DNA of 64,000 nt from Yinghuangia seranimata (lineage in GTDB: Bacteria; Actinomycetota; Actinomycetes; Streptomycetales; Streptomycetaceae): assembly GCF_029953285.1 (NCBI RefSeq), contig NZ_JASAOI010000052.1, positions 1 to 64,000 on the forward strand. Reading direction: 5' to 3'. Shown piece after piece: positions 52,433 through 61,736 of the stretch (the first letter of the stretch is position 1; the number at the start of each line of letters is the position of its first letter). The position numbers and the translations under genes were made by a program. The notes under the pieces are model-generated. The model worked only from the letters and a program-made list of their open reading frames with translations, ran no database searches and was not told the origin of the DNA.

Positions 52433-53535
52433 ACACCAACCACCGGCACCCGCAGCCCCCGCGGCCCGACGAGCGCGAGCGCCGCGAGCTGGCGGCCCTG
52501 CTGCCGCCGCCCACGGTTCCCGACCTGGCGCGCGACCGCGAACTGCTGCTCAAGGAAGACCTCATGCGCAAGACACACCCGGCCTCGCCCGACTCCGGTA
52601 CGCAGGCCACACGCCCCGCCGCCCGCCCCCGCCGCTGGGCGTGGGTCGCGGTCCCGGTCGCCGCGTGCGCCCTCGCCGGCGGCCTCGTCGCGGCGAACCT
52701 CGGCGGCGGCTCGGACGACACCCCGGTCGCGTCGCCCACGTCGCAGCCCGCCCCCGGCGTCCCGGCGCCGAACCCGGCCGTCCAACTCCTCACCCAGGTC
52801 GCGCACGCGGCTGCGGGCAACCCGCAACCCACCGTGCGCGCCGACCAGTTCGTGTACGTCGAGAGCAAGGTCGCCTACGCCGCCCAGAGCGCCGACGGCG
52901 GCCCGGCCACCGTCCCCCAGGCCCACACGCGCCGCGTCTGGCTGTCCGCCGACGGCTCGCGCCCCGGCCTGATCCGCGAAGACGGCAAGCCCGACAGCAC
53001 CACCGGCGACCAGACCGGCCAGGTCTTCACCCTCGAAGGCCCGGGCGCGACACCGAAGCCCAGCACCCTCACGACCCCGCCGTCGATCACCAACCCGACG
53101 CACCAGTACGTCGCTTCGCTCCCGACCGACCCCGACACGCTGCTCCAACGCGTCTACGCCGAGACCAAGGGCCAGGGCCAGGACCCCGACCAGCGCGCCT
53201 TCACCGCCATAGGCGACCTCCTCACCGAAACCTGGGCACCCCCACAGGTCACCGCCGCCCTGTACCAGGCCGCCGCGAAGATCCCGGGCGTGACAGTCGT
53301 CGAATCCGCCACCGACGCGGCGGGCCGCGAAGGCATCGCCGTCGCCCGCACCGCCCACAACGAACAAACCCAGTGGATCTTCGACCGAAAGACGAACACC
53401 TTCCTCGGCGACCGCACAATCCTGACCGCCCCCACCGACGCAGGCCCGACCGGCACCGTCCTGGGCACCTCAGCCATCCTCACCAAGGCCGCAGTATCCA
53501 AGGCAGGCGAAACCCCGAAGCAGCCCACCACGTAA
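52429..53535 (+). CDS. CU044_5270-family membrane protein
   Basis: A 368-residue protein. The N-terminal 70 residues are cytoplasmic, with one transmembrane helix near 75-92 (WVAVPVAACALAGGLVAAN). The exported part has the family segments PTVRADQFVYVES, RRVWLSADGSRPGLI and the C-terminal REGIAVARTA. Such proteins follow ECF sigma genes and probably act as anti-sigma factors or sensors. Confidence 0.85.
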   Translation: MNTNHRHPQPPRPDERERRELAALLPPPTVPDLARDRELLLKEDLMRKTHPASPDSGTQATRPAARPRRWAWVAVPVAACALAGGLVAANLGGGSDDTPVASPTSQPAPGVPAPNPAVQLLTQVAHAAAGNPQPTVRADQFVYVESKVAYAAQSADGGPATVPQAHTRRVWLSADGSRPGLIREDGKPDSTTGDQTGQVFTLEGPGATPKPSTLTTPPSITNPTHQYVASLPTDPDTLLQRVYAETKGQGQDPDQRAFTAIGDLLTETWAPPQVTAALYQAAAKIPGVTVVESATDAAGREGIAVARTAHNEQTQWIFDRKTNTFLGDRTILTAPTDAGPTGTVLGTSAILTKAAVSKAGETPKQPTT

Positions 53536-53635
53536 CCCCCAACGCGACCGCCGACCACGAGCAGACCGCACCCAACGGCACCCCCGCCCACACCACACGG
53601 CGGGGGTGACCCGTTTCCGGATCCGGCAGACGAGG

Positions 53636-53821
53636 TCAGGCGATCTTGACGACGGTCGACACGGGCACCTCGACATTGGTCGGATCGCCGAAGATGTCGA
53701 CGATCAGCCGCACGCGGCCCCGATCAACGTCGAATGCCGTCACGGGACTGGTGAAGTCCGCGAACGGTCCTTCCGTGACCCGCACCTCGTCACCAACCTG
53801 GATCTGCGTGTCGCTGGACAT
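53636..53821 (-). CDS. Stand-alone NusG C-terminal (KOW) domain protein
   Basis: A 61-residue protein matching the KOW domain of NusG: GDEVRVTEGPFADF, then VDIFGDPTNVEVPVSTVVKI. The N-terminal polymerase-binding domain of NusG is absent. Its ribosome-site leader (GAAAGGCAACGC before ATG) closely matches the leader of the gene upstream (GAAAGGCAAGGC), so the pair may share a duplicated translation signal. It could bind ribosomal S10 or Rho, as KOW domains do. Confidence 0.75.
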   Translation of the reverse strand: MSSDTQIQVGDEVRVTEGPFADFTSPVTAFDVDRGRVRLIVDIFGDPTNVEVPVSTVVKIA

Positions 53822-53864
53822 GCGTTGCCTTTCTCGTCGCGCTTTCGCTGGGCAACCTATTCGG

Positions 53865-54242
53865 TCACCCCTGGGACGGAGCACGACCGACGTTCCTCCC
53901 CGCCTCGGTCACGGCCAAAGTCACCGCGCCGATCCAGTCGTCGTTGTCCGGGTACTTCCAGTTGGCCGGGTCCTCAAGCACCGCCGGAAGCTGCTCACGG
54001 GGCACCAGTTCGCCGTGCTGCAAGCCGGCCTGGCCGGTCGGTGAGATCCACGGGGCGAGGCGGCGCACCTCGATCCACCCACGGTCGATGAGTGGGAGCA
54101 GGATCTCCACCAGCTCGCCGACCGTCCACGGCTGGTCGAGATCGCCCCAGACACCGGCCAATATGTCGATCTCGTACGAGTTGACCATGAACGCCCGCTC
54201 GACGTCGGTCAACTCGTGCGACCCGCCGGCGTCGTGGGGCAT
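53865..54242 (-). CDS. Hypothetical protein, 125 residues
   Basis: Soluble, acidic protein. A winged-helix-like helical part (WTVGELVEILLPLIDRGWIE) is followed by a Trp-rich section (LAPWISPTGQAGLQ, NWKYPDNDDWIGA). No family recognised. It begins at ATG 54242 with AAAGGC before it. The NusG-KOW gene follows 43 bases downstream; the two appear to be an operon. Confidence 0.6.
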   Translation of the reverse strand: MPHDAGGSHELTDVERAFMVNSYEIDILAGVWGDLDQPWTVGELVEILLPLIDRGWIEVRRLAPWISPTGQAGLQHGELVPREQLPAVLEDPANWKYPDNDDWIGAVTLAVTEAGRNVGRAPSQG

Positions 54243-54466
54243 GCCTTGCCTTTCTGGTCGTGCTTCCGTCGTGCGCGTGTGCCACTGACGTCGTGCCGCG
54301 ATCGGGCGCATATGCATTTGTGCTGTCGGGCGCGGCGACCCGGGAGACTGCCTGCTCGCGTGTGATCACCGGGGTATGGTGGCCGCCCTTGGAGCCACCC
54401 GGCCAAGGGTTTTCAGCGTTGCACAGCTCTCAGGTGGTCCCCGAGGTCTCGGCGCAGCCTGCCGTT

Positions 54467-54910
54467 CTACCTCGGGCGGACCGAGCGGGGGCCGATTACC
54501 TCGGCGCCCAAGGCGGTGACTCTTGTGCGCAGGCCTCGGTCGGCGGTCACCACCAGGCAAGGGCGGTTCGGGGTGGTGGCGAGAATGTTCGTCACTACCT
54601 CGACCATCTCGTCGTCGCCGCTGGCCTTTGCGCTGATCACGCGGACGCCGGGGATCGACTCGACGCCGCGTGCGGCGCCTTCGACGACCAGTAGGACCTC
54701 GACTCGGTGGCCGACCGCCCAGGGTGGGGCTCCGCTCGTGGTCGGGAGGCCGGTCTCGCCTAGGGCGGCCAGGCTGTCGCGTAGGCGTTCGGCGGCGGCT
54801 CGGCGGTTCTTCCACCAGCCGTCGGGGACGGAGCCCACGACGTTGGCCGCGTCGACGACGACGAGCGGGAGCAGGTCGCCCGTCGTGTCGTCCGGCATCT
54901 GGTCAGCCAT
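54467..54910 (-). CDS. NYN/PIN-domain protein
   Basis: A 147-residue protein with the PIN-like fold. The first strand VVVDAANVVGS supplies an aspartate and asparagine; GDDEMVEVV and VVTADRGLRTRV supply the other acidic residues of a metal site. NYN proteins are usually ribonucleases. Start ATG 54910 (54898 possible). Monocistronic. Confidence 0.75.
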   Translation of the reverse strand: MADQMPDDTTGDLLPLVVVDAANVVGSVPDGWWKNRRAAAERLRDSLAALGETGLPTTSGAPPWAVGHRVEVLLVVEGAARGVESIPGVRVISAKASGDDEMVEVVTNILATTPNRPCLVVTADRGLRTRVTALGAEVIGPRSVRPR

Positions 54911-55180
54911 CCACCCGCCTCCTCAGCCCGGCAGCCGTCCGCCACCCCGGACCCACCGCGCGATGCTACGCGTTGACACGGCTCGCCTCGGCGAGGACAA
55001 CGAGCGCGCCGCCGGATGGTAGCGCGGGCAGGTACGCGCAGGTGCGGGCCCACGGCAGGCGGCCTCGGGCCGACTGGGGTGGGCCGGACCGGGGTTGGGC
55101 TAGTGGGGGTGTGGCCCACTCCGTCGCGGGGCGGGTCGTCGGCGGGCGAGCCAGTCGCCATGTGCGGGGCGGGCCTCGGC
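54911..55180. other. Intergenic, left flank of palindromic element
   Basis: 270 bp between the NYN gene start and the second palindromic element. No gene or motif is recognised beyond short GC-rich inverted segments such as GCCTCGGGCC-like words. Confidence 0.5.
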
Positions 55181-55962
55181 CGTTGCGGCGTGGAGACCGT
55201 CGGCCATGCACGGTCCCCTGGCCTGTCTGCCGGCGGCGGCCATCTCCCCCTCCCGATTGTGGATTGTCCGCGCGGCCGAACGGCTGTCAAGGCGCGGTGG
55301 ATCTCCCCTGGAACGGCGGCCTGTTCCGTGCTGCAGGGGGCGCCTTGACAGCCGCCCGGCCGCGCTTAAAACCTCGGCAACTATCGGGAGGGGGAGGCGG
55401 TGTGGAGGCGCATCGGGTGCGTTGCGTCGCCGGGCTGCGGTCCCAGCGTGGGGCGGGCGGGCGACCACCTTTGACGACCGGTCACCGCACGTCACGGTTC
55501 TCATATCGGACCAAATTGGGGCATTAAGGCACCCGAATCCCTATTGGCTTTGCGTCAAAAGAACCAAATGGCCACCTGGTTGCCATATGGTTCTTTTGAC
55601 AATGGTTTCCAGTAGTCCGGGCGGTCGGGACCCGGCGCGCGACTCGGGCCCGGACCCGACCCGGCACCCGACCGGCACCGGCTTGGCGCGCACCACGCTG
55701 GGACCGCAGCCCGGCAGGACCAGCGCCGCCGAAGTGTCTCCACACCCCGCGCCCCTCCCGATAGCTGCCGGGTTTTCTGCGCGGACGGGCGGCTGTCAAG
55801 CCGCCCCCAACAGCACGCGACAGGCCACCTGTTCATGCAAGATCCACCGCGGCTTGACAGCCGTTCGGCCGCGCGGACCATCAAAAATCGGGAGGGGCGC
55901 CAGGACACCGCCACCAGCCAGGTCAGGAACGGTTCATGGCAAGGGACTTCCACGCCGCAACG
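55181..55962. repeat. Large palindromic element, copy 2
   Basis: About 782 bp, same layout and orientation as the copy at 35544. The ends form an exact 14-bp inverted repeat CGTTGCGGCGTGGA (55181-55194 with 55949-55962). Inner arm hairpins: 55270-55295 with 55340-55365, and 55779-55804 with 55849-55874, each 26-nt arms with a 44-nt loop. A U-rich hairpin lies at 55555-55599. Left-arm stems contain CAAGG/CCTTG; right-arm stems contain CAAGC/GCTTG in both copies, a compensatory change. No transposase or target duplication is visible. Confidence 0.75.
55555..55599. terminator. Central hairpin of palindromic element, copy 2
   Basis: TCAAAAGAACCA pairs with TGGTTCTTTTGA around an inner ATGGC/GCCAT. 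It has runs of A on one side and T on the other, the form of an intrinsic terminator on both strands. The equivalent in the first element is at 35912-35955. Confidence 0.65.
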
Positions 55963-56079
55963 TGCGAGCCCGCAGCGCAGATGCCGGCACGATCGCAACC
56001 CGACGACGCGCCCCCGCACCGAACCGGCCCCTCCCGCTGAGCCGGATCACCGGCACGTGCAGCCCCCTCCGGCGCCTCG

Positions 56080-57186
56080 TCAGCGGTGCAGCCCCGCCAG
56101 CTTCACCACCGTAGCCGTCGGCGCCACCGGTTCGTGGTTCGGCAGGAGCCAGCGGCAGAAGACCACGCCCGTGTGCAGGCCGGTGGTCGGCAGCCAGTCG
56201 GGTTCGCCCGGGCCCGGGTCCTCGTGGGCGACGACGACGCGGAAGCGGCCTTCCGATGTCAGCTGCGCCGTACGGGTGTTGCGGGAGACCGGGCCTGCCG
56301 GGCCGTCGGTCGACTGCATGAAGGAGTTCCACAGCTGGATGCCCCAGTAGACGCAGTCCCCCGCGTCGCCCTCGATCACCAGCGCCTCGTCCGGGGCGAG
56401 TTCGTAGCGGGCGCGGCAGTACACGTTGTCCGGCGTCCCCCACCCGGGCATCGTGCGGGTGAACCGGAACGGCGGTGCCATCTCGTTCGGTTCGACGTAG
56501 CGCTGGGGCTGCGCGAGCACGGTCTGGGCGACGAAGGAGCTCGCGGCCCGCAGGCCTTCCGCCACCCGGTCGACGTCGAACACCGTTTGACCCGAAGGGG
56601 GTTCGGTCGCGGCGATGGAGAATGAGGGACGCCGCGAAGTGTCCTTGTCGAAGTAGTACTCGCGGGTGATGACGATCGACGCGTCGTCGGTCAGCGGGAT
56701 CCAGTCCCCGGTGTCCGGCTTGTCGCGGGACAGTGTGATGCGGAACGACCCGTCCGGCTCGGTGGTGATCCCCCGGTGGTTGAGGTCCCCGACGGTGCGG
56801 TGCCCCAGGTGCGCGGCCGGGTCGGGGCCGCCGTGCACGGTGAACGACAGGTAGCACTCGTCGCCGCGGCGGCCGGTGACGACGTAGTCGCGGCTGCCGT
56901 CGATGACCGCGATCGTGTAGTGCGTGTCCGTGTTGTCGCCGAGGATCCGCGCGGTCGGTGTGGCGAGCGGGATGAACCGCGGTGCGGCCGGGTCGGATTC
57001 GAGGTAGATCTCGAGCGCGTAGCGCATCACGTGGCTGAGACTGCGGTAGCCCTCGGCCACCGTGCGCTGGTCGAACACGCCGCGCGCCGGGTCGAGGAAG
57101 CTGTTCTCCGCGTCGCGCAGGGTGTCGCACAGCGTGTGCCACAGCGCGGACAGCGGCCCCGCGTCGTTGCGTTCGGGAGTGGTCAT
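56080..57186 (-). CDS. DUF1214-domain protein
   Basis: A 368-residue protein. The C-terminal DUF1214 domain has DCVYWGIQLWNSFMQSTDG and LPTTGLHTGVVFCRW. The N-terminal part resembles the paired DUF1254-like helical region. No signal peptide. It follows the sulfotransferase gene on the same strand by 39 bases and is likely co-transcribed. The pair recurs in actinobacteria near lipid or steroid metabolism; its function is unproven. Confidence 0.8.
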   Translation of the reverse strand: MTTPERNDAGPLSALWHTLCDTLRDAENSFLDPARGVFDQRTVAEGYRSLSHVMRYALEIYLESDPAAPRFIPLATPTARILGDNTDTHYTIAVIDGSRDYVVTGRRGDECYLSFTVHGGPDPAAHLGHRTVGDLNHRGITTEPDGSFRITLSRDKPDTGDWIPLTDDASIVITREYYFDKDTSRRPSFSIAATEPPSGQTVFDVDRVAEGLRAASSFVAQTVLAQPQRYVEPNEMAPPFRFTRTMPGWGTPDNVYCRARYELAPDEALVIEGDAGDCVYWGIQLWNSFMQSTDGPAGPVSRNTRTAQLTSEGRFRVVVAHEDPGPGEPDWLPTTGLHTGVVFCRWLLPNHEPVAPTATVVKLAGLHR

Positions 57187-57225
57187 GGCTGCTCCGATCG
57201 TTCGTGTCAGCAGCGGAAGAAGCGC

Positions 57226-58401
57226 CTACCGGCGCCGTTCGAAGGGGATGCCGTACGCCTCGCGGTACGCGGCGAAGCGGTCGTTCACCCACTCATCCGT
57301 GAGCCCGAAGTCGTCGAGGGCGTAGGTGTGTCGCCCGAACTTGTGCTGCTTGTTCTCCTGCGTGTGCGCCCGCATCGCGGCCTCGGTGTCGGCGTCGAGT
57401 TCGCGCCCGAGCCAGCCGTACACGGTCCGCACGGTGCCGATCGGGTCGCCGACCAGGTCGGCGTACGCGACGTCGAGGAACCGCCCGTCGCCGTGCCTGG
57501 CCCGGTGGTCGAGCACCCGGTCTGCCATCGTGGCGAGGTTGCCCGACCAGGTACGTCCGATGGTCGCGCTGTGGTCGGTCTCGGTGAAGGTGCCCGACAG
57601 CGACCGGACGAGGCTGCACGTCGAGGCCACCGTGACCGCCGGGTCCCGGTGCGTCACGACGAAGCGCGCGTCCGGGTAGCGGGCCACGACCTCGTCGAGC
57701 GCGTGGCAGTGCACGGGCGCCTTCAGGTACCACGTGCCGGGGCAACGTGACTGGAGCAGCCGCAGCATGCGGTGGTGGTGGTCGTACGCCGCGGTCATGT
57801 CGCTCGCGAGCAGCCACGCGTCGTACTCCGGCACCGTGTACATCGTCGACAGCATCAGGCTGGCGAAGTGCTGCGCGAGCAGCACCGTGCACTCGACGGG
57901 CGCCTCGGGCGGGTCGTGGTGGATCGCCTTGAAGCCGGGGTTGAGTCGGTCGACCAGGCTCGGCGCGGAGCGGGCCGCGTGCAGCCGCGGGTCGTCGTGG
58001 TACGTCGCGGTCTCCGGCGGCGGCGTGGGGCTCTGTGCCTCCCAGCCCAGCAGCGACCGGTTGGCCGGGTCGGCGGCGAGGAGGTGGCTGAGCGCGGTGG
58101 TGCCGCTGCGGGGCAGGCCGATGACGAACACGGGTGCGGTGACCGGCTCGTCCGCGAGTCCGGGGTGCCGCCGCTCCCAGTCGGCGACCTTCGCGCGGGC
58201 GGTGAGCGCCGCCTTCGTCTGTCCCTCGAAGACCATGCGGCCGATCGGGGTGAGGTCGGCGGTCTCGTCGACGGCGGCGGCGATGCGGTCGAGGCCGGTT
58301 CGGAAGGACGGGTCCCCGAAGTCGTCGAGGCCGGTCTCGGCGGCCACCTGGTCGAGCAGGCGGCCGAGCGGTTCTTCGGTGCGCGTCACGCGGTCCCCCA
58401 T
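57226..58401 (-). CDS. PAPS-dependent sulfotransferase family protein
   Basis: A 391-residue cytoplasmic enzyme. The 5'-phosphosulfate loop is FVIGLPRSGTTALSHLL, and the 3'-phosphate segment is DARFVVTHRDPAVTVAST with a Ser further on. It resembles the Stf0/Stf3-like actinobacterial group. ATG at 58401 starts MGDRVTRTEE. A 15-bp dyad lies 24 bases upstream, but no regulator gene is adjacent. Confidence 0.85.
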   Translation of the reverse strand: MGDRVTRTEEPLGRLLDQVAAETGLDDFGDPSFRTGLDRIAAAVDETADLTPIGRMVFEGQTKAALTARAKVADWERRHPGLADEPVTAPVFVIGLPRSGTTALSHLLAADPANRSLLGWEAQSPTPPPETATYHDDPRLHAARSAPSLVDRLNPGFKAIHHDPPEAPVECTVLLAQHFASLMLSTMYTVPEYDAWLLASDMTAAYDHHHRMLRLLQSRCPGTWYLKAPVHCHALDEVVARYPDARFVVTHRDPAVTVASTCSLVRSLSGTFTETDHSATIGRTWSGNLATMADRVLDHRARHGDGRFLDVAYADLVGDPIGTVRTVYGWLGRELDADTEAAMRAHTQENKQHKFGRHTYALDDFGLTDEWVNDRFAAYREAYGIPFERRR

Positions 58402-58424
58402 ACGATCTCGGGTCGGCGCAGTCG

Positions 58425-58439
58425 GTTGTACCGTAAAAC
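58425..58439. promoter_or_regulatory. TetR-like dyad before the sulfotransferase gene
   Basis: GTTGTACCGTAAAAC is a 15-bp dyad with one mismatched pair around a central C. It lies in the 61-bp gap between the response-regulator stop and the sulfotransferase start. Confidence 0.45.
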
Positions 58440-58462
58440 GATTCAAGGGGACAGACGCGTGA

Positions 58463-59164
58463 TCAGCCCGCGCCCGGCCCGACGAAACCGCTCTCGTACG
58501 CCGCGATGACCGCCTGCGTCCGGTCGCGGACCTCCAGTTTTCCGAGCACCCGGGCCACGTGGGTCTTGACCGTCTCGGCGCCGAGCCCGACCCGTTCGGC
58601 GATCTCCGCGTTGGTCAGCCCGGCCGCCATCAGGCGCAGCACCTCGCCCTCACGCGCCGTGAGCCGGTCGACGCGGATCCGCGCCGGGTTCGCCGACGCC
58701 GGGCCGCCGCCCCCGCCCTCCCGTCTCGGCGCCTGACGCAGCGCCAGGTCCCGTACGGCCGACGGGAACAGCAGCGAGTCGCCGCGCGCGACGACGCGGA
58801 TGGCGTGCACCATCTCCTCGGCGCGGGCCCGCTTGAGGAGGAAGCCCTGCGCGCCGGCGCGCAGCGCGTCGTAGACGTACTCGTCGTTCTCGAAGGTGGT
58901 GACGACCAGGACGCGCGGCGGCTCCGGCATGCTGCGGAGCAGGTGCGCCGTGGCGTCGATGCCGTTGAGCTCCGGCATGCGGACGTCCATGAGGACGACG
59001 TCGGGTCTCAGTTCGCGGATCGCGCCGACGGCCTCGGCGCCGCTGCCGGCCTCGCCGACGACCTCGAGGTCGGGTTCGGCGGCGATGATGGCGCGCAGCG
59101 CGGTGCGGACCAGGTGTTCGTCGTCGGCGAGGAACACCCGTACCGGAGCGGCGGTGTTGGTCAT
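58463..59164 (-). CDS. NarL/LuxR-type response regulator
   Basis: A 233-residue regulator. Phospho-acceptor Asp60 in VVLMDVRMPELNG, LKRA at the Lys position, and a LuxR helix-turn-helix (LTAREGEVLRLMAAGLTNAE, ERVGLGAETVKTHVARVL). A Gly-rich linker joins the domains. Its ATG overlaps the kinase stop (ATGA). Last gene of a three-gene operon. The target is unknown. Confidence 0.9.
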   Translation of the reverse strand: MTNTAAPVRVFLADDEHLVRTALRAIIAAEPDLEVVGEAGSGAEAVGAIRELRPDVVLMDVRMPELNGIDATAHLLRSMPEPPRVLVVTTFENDEYVYDALRAGAQGFLLKRARAEEMVHAIRVVARGDSLLFPSAVRDLALRQAPRREGGGGGPASANPARIRVDRLTAREGEVLRLMAAGLTNAEIAERVGLGAETVKTHVARVLGKLEVRDRTQAVIAAYESGFVGPGAG

Positions 59165-60450
59165 GCGGTGCCTCCCAGCGGTATGTCGGCGGTGAGCCGC
59201 CAGTGGCCGTCGCGTGCCCCGGCGTCGAAGCGACCGCGCAGCACGGCGACGCGTTCGGCGGCGCCGCGCAGTCCGCGTCCGCCGCCGCGCCGCCGGGCGA
59301 ACGCGGCCTTGCCTTCCGGCGCCGGATTGCTGACCGCGATCCGCAGTTCGCCGTGTTCGACGGCGATCCGCACGTCGATGGGCACCGCGCCGGCGTGCCG
59401 CAGCGCGTTGCCGAGCCCCTCCTGCACGATGCGGTATGCCTCGCGGGAGACCAGCGTGGGCAGCGCCGCCACGTCGGTGCCGCCTGTGTCGAGGACGACC
59501 TCGGCGCCCGCGGCCCGGGTCCGGGCGACCAGGTCGGGCAGCTCGGCCAACGACGGCGCGGGCGCCCGGCTCGCGTCGCCCTCCTCGCGCAACAGCCCCA
59601 GTACGTGGTCGAGTTCGGCGACAGCGGCGCGGGCGGTGTCCTCGATCGCGGCGAGCGCCTGGGCGACAAAGGCCGGGTCGCGCTCAAGCAACCGCCCGGC
59701 GGCGGACGCCTGGAGCGTCACTGCGCTCAGCGCGTGACCGACCGAGTCGTGCAAGTCGCGGGCGAGCCGCGTGCGTTCGGCCATCCGCTCGGCGCGCTGC
59801 TCGGCGAGCGCGAGCCGGTCGGCGGGCGTGGGACCGAGCAGCACGGGCGCACTGCGGGCCAGCCACGCGCCGGCCGCGGCGGAGGCGGCGACCGGCAAGG
59901 CGAACAGCAACAGCCCCAGGGCCGCGCCCACCGCGGGCCACGCGTCGGCGAAGTGCAGCCACTCCAGCCCGCGTTTCCCGTCGTCCAGGAGGTCGGGGGC
60001 GAACGGCAGGGCCAGCAGCAGCACTCCGGCGGGCGGCGCGGCGATCGACATGCCTGCGACGATGCCGCCGAGCACGGTGTGCAGCGTGAACCAGGCGGAG
60101 GTGCGGCGCCGCGCGGGCCAGGTGTCGGTGGGCCCGCCGAGGATCTCGCCGGAGGCGTCGACCAGGACACGCGCCGCGCTGCCTTCCAGGGTGCGGACGA
60201 GCGGCACGAGCCCGGCGAGCGCCAGCAGCGGGACGTCGAGGACGAGCGACGCCAGTTGCAGCGTGTAGGCGGATCCGGGAGTGCCGTCGAAGACGCCGAC
60301 CATCGCGACGAGGGTGCCCGTCAGCAGGTGAAAGGGCATCAGGAGCGCGCCGCCCAGCACCAGATGGACCCAGCGCAGCCGGGCCCGGCGGCCGACCCCG
60401 GCACGGACGACGGCCCGAGGGACGGCCCGGAGCGCGGCGCGCGCGGTCAT
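59161..60450 (-). CDS. NarL-type sensor histidine kinase
   Basis: A 429-residue membrane kinase. Six or so hydrophobic segments precede HisKA_3 with His234 in ARDLHDSVGHALS, then the ATPase domain with N-box VQEGLGNALRHAG and G-box GGGRGLRGAAERV. Start ATG 60450, overlapping the stop of the upstream membrane gene (ATGA). Partner of the downstream regulator. Confidence 0.9.
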   Translation of the reverse strand: MTARAALRAVPRAVVRAGVGRRARLRWVHLVLGGALLMPFHLLTGTLVAMVGVFDGTPGSAYTLQLASLVLDVPLLALAGLVPLVRTLEGSAARVLVDASGEILGGPTDTWPARRRTSAWFTLHTVLGGIVAGMSIAAPPAGVLLLALPFAPDLLDDGKRGLEWLHFADAWPAVGAALGLLLFALPVAASAAAGAWLARSAPVLLGPTPADRLALAEQRAERMAERTRLARDLHDSVGHALSAVTLQASAAGRLLERDPAFVAQALAAIEDTARAAVAELDHVLGLLREEGDASRAPAPSLAELPDLVARTRAAGAEVVLDTGGTDVAALPTLVSREAYRIVQEGLGNALRHAGAVPIDVRIAVEHGELRIAVSNPAPEGKAAFARRRGGGRGLRGAAERVAVLRGRFDAGARDGHWRLTADIPLGGTA

Positions 60451-61559
60451 GCGGCGGGTATGCCCGCGGACGACGGGAGCGGCGAGGAACCGTCCGGGAG
60501 GCCGCCCGTTCCGGGTGCCGCTGCCGCGTCCCGCTGCTCCCGCGCGGCATACAGCGCGGTGTACCGCGACAGGGCGTACCAGCCGGCGGTCAGCGCGAGC
60601 AGCCCGATGATCATTTCGGCAGTGTAGACAACACCCAGGAGCGTCGAGGTGCGCTGCACGATCGGGCTCTCCGACGAGGACGTCGAGACGATCAGTGCCA
60701 TCCATCCGCCCCACCCGAACACGCCGCCGGTGCCGAGCCAGGCCAGCGCGAGCGGCGTCCGCACCCGGCCGCGGCCGATCCGCAGGGCGAGCACGACCAG
60801 TCCGACCGCACCGGCGGCGGCGAGCACACCCTCGGTGCAGTCGAGCCAGTACCCGTCGGCGTCGCGTTCGGCGATCCACTGGTCCGTCATGCCCAGCGAC
60901 GAGCCCGCCGCCCAGATCAGGTGCAGCGTCGCGCTCACCGTCATCAGCAGCGCGGCGGTCAGCGCGGCCGCCCGAACGGGAACGCGGCCGCCGAGCGGAG
61001 GCAGGTCGCGCACCCGGGCGCGCAGGAAGCCGCCCCACCGCTCGTTCGCGTACAGGACGAACGCCCCGACCAGCACCGTCCCTTCGACGATGAACCCGGC
61101 GTACACGACGGCGTACACCCAGCCGTACAGCAGATCATCGGTCACGAACGGGTTGTGCCCGTCGGTCACCAGGGCCGCGACGCAGGTCAGCGGCACGGCG
61201 AGCATGATGACGCCGAGCAGCCCGGTGGCCACCCACATCGGCAGGACGACGGGCCACGCGCGGCCCCGGCCGACGCGCGGCTTGGTGAGGGTGTGCGCGA
61301 TGAGCGCGGCCGTCCCGTCCATGAGGAAGGTCAGGAGGTTGCCGACGACCCACTTGGTGCGGTTGATGTCCGCGCCGTCCACGACGCCGACGTCGACGCC
61401 GACGACCCACAGCAGTTTGAGCATGAGGTAGGGCGCGCACGCGATGACCGCCCACCATGCGAGCCGCCTGCGCAGTCGGGCGGAACGCTCGTGCTCTGGG
61501 CCGGGTTCGGGGGTGCGGACGTCGGTGTCGGGGCGGGCGCCCGCGGGCTCGGAGGTCAT
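60447..61559 (-). CDS. Multi-span membrane protein of a sensor operon
   Basis: A 370-residue protein with about eight hydrophobic segments (WWAVIACAPYLMLKLLWVV, VVLPMWVATGLLGVIMLAV, LLYGWVYAVVYAGFIVEG, LGVVYTAEMIIGLLALTAGW). No recognised family. It is the first gene of the operon, coupled to the kinase by ATGA, and may sense the signal or be the controlled output. Confidence 0.7.
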   Translation of the reverse strand: MTSEPAGARPDTDVRTPEPGPEHERSARLRRRLAWWAVIACAPYLMLKLLWVVGVDVGVVDGADINRTKWVVGNLLTFLMDGTAALIAHTLTKPRVGRGRAWPVVLPMWVATGLLGVIMLAVPLTCVAALVTDGHNPFVTDDLLYGWVYAVVYAGFIVEGTVLVGAFVLYANERWGGFLRARVRDLPPLGGRVPVRAAALTAALLMTVSATLHLIWAAGSSLGMTDQWIAERDADGYWLDCTEGVLAAAGAVGLVVLALRIGRGRVRTPLALAWLGTGGVFGWGGWMALIVSTSSSESPIVQRTSTLLGVVYTAEMIIGLLALTAGWYALSRYTALYAAREQRDAAAAPGTGGLPDGSSPLPSSAGIPAA

Positions 61560-61736
61560 GGGACGAGCCTCGCGCCGAGGCCCTGCCGACGGCGTCCGCC
61601 TGCACGCCGGACCGGGTCCCCCGCGTGGGGGACCCCTCGGCCTCGGCCTCAGCCCACGGCGCCCGCGACCAGCGGCGGCCGGACCATGGTGACGTCCCCC
61701 CAGGTCCCGGCCGCGACGTCGCCGTCAGGGTGAGGG

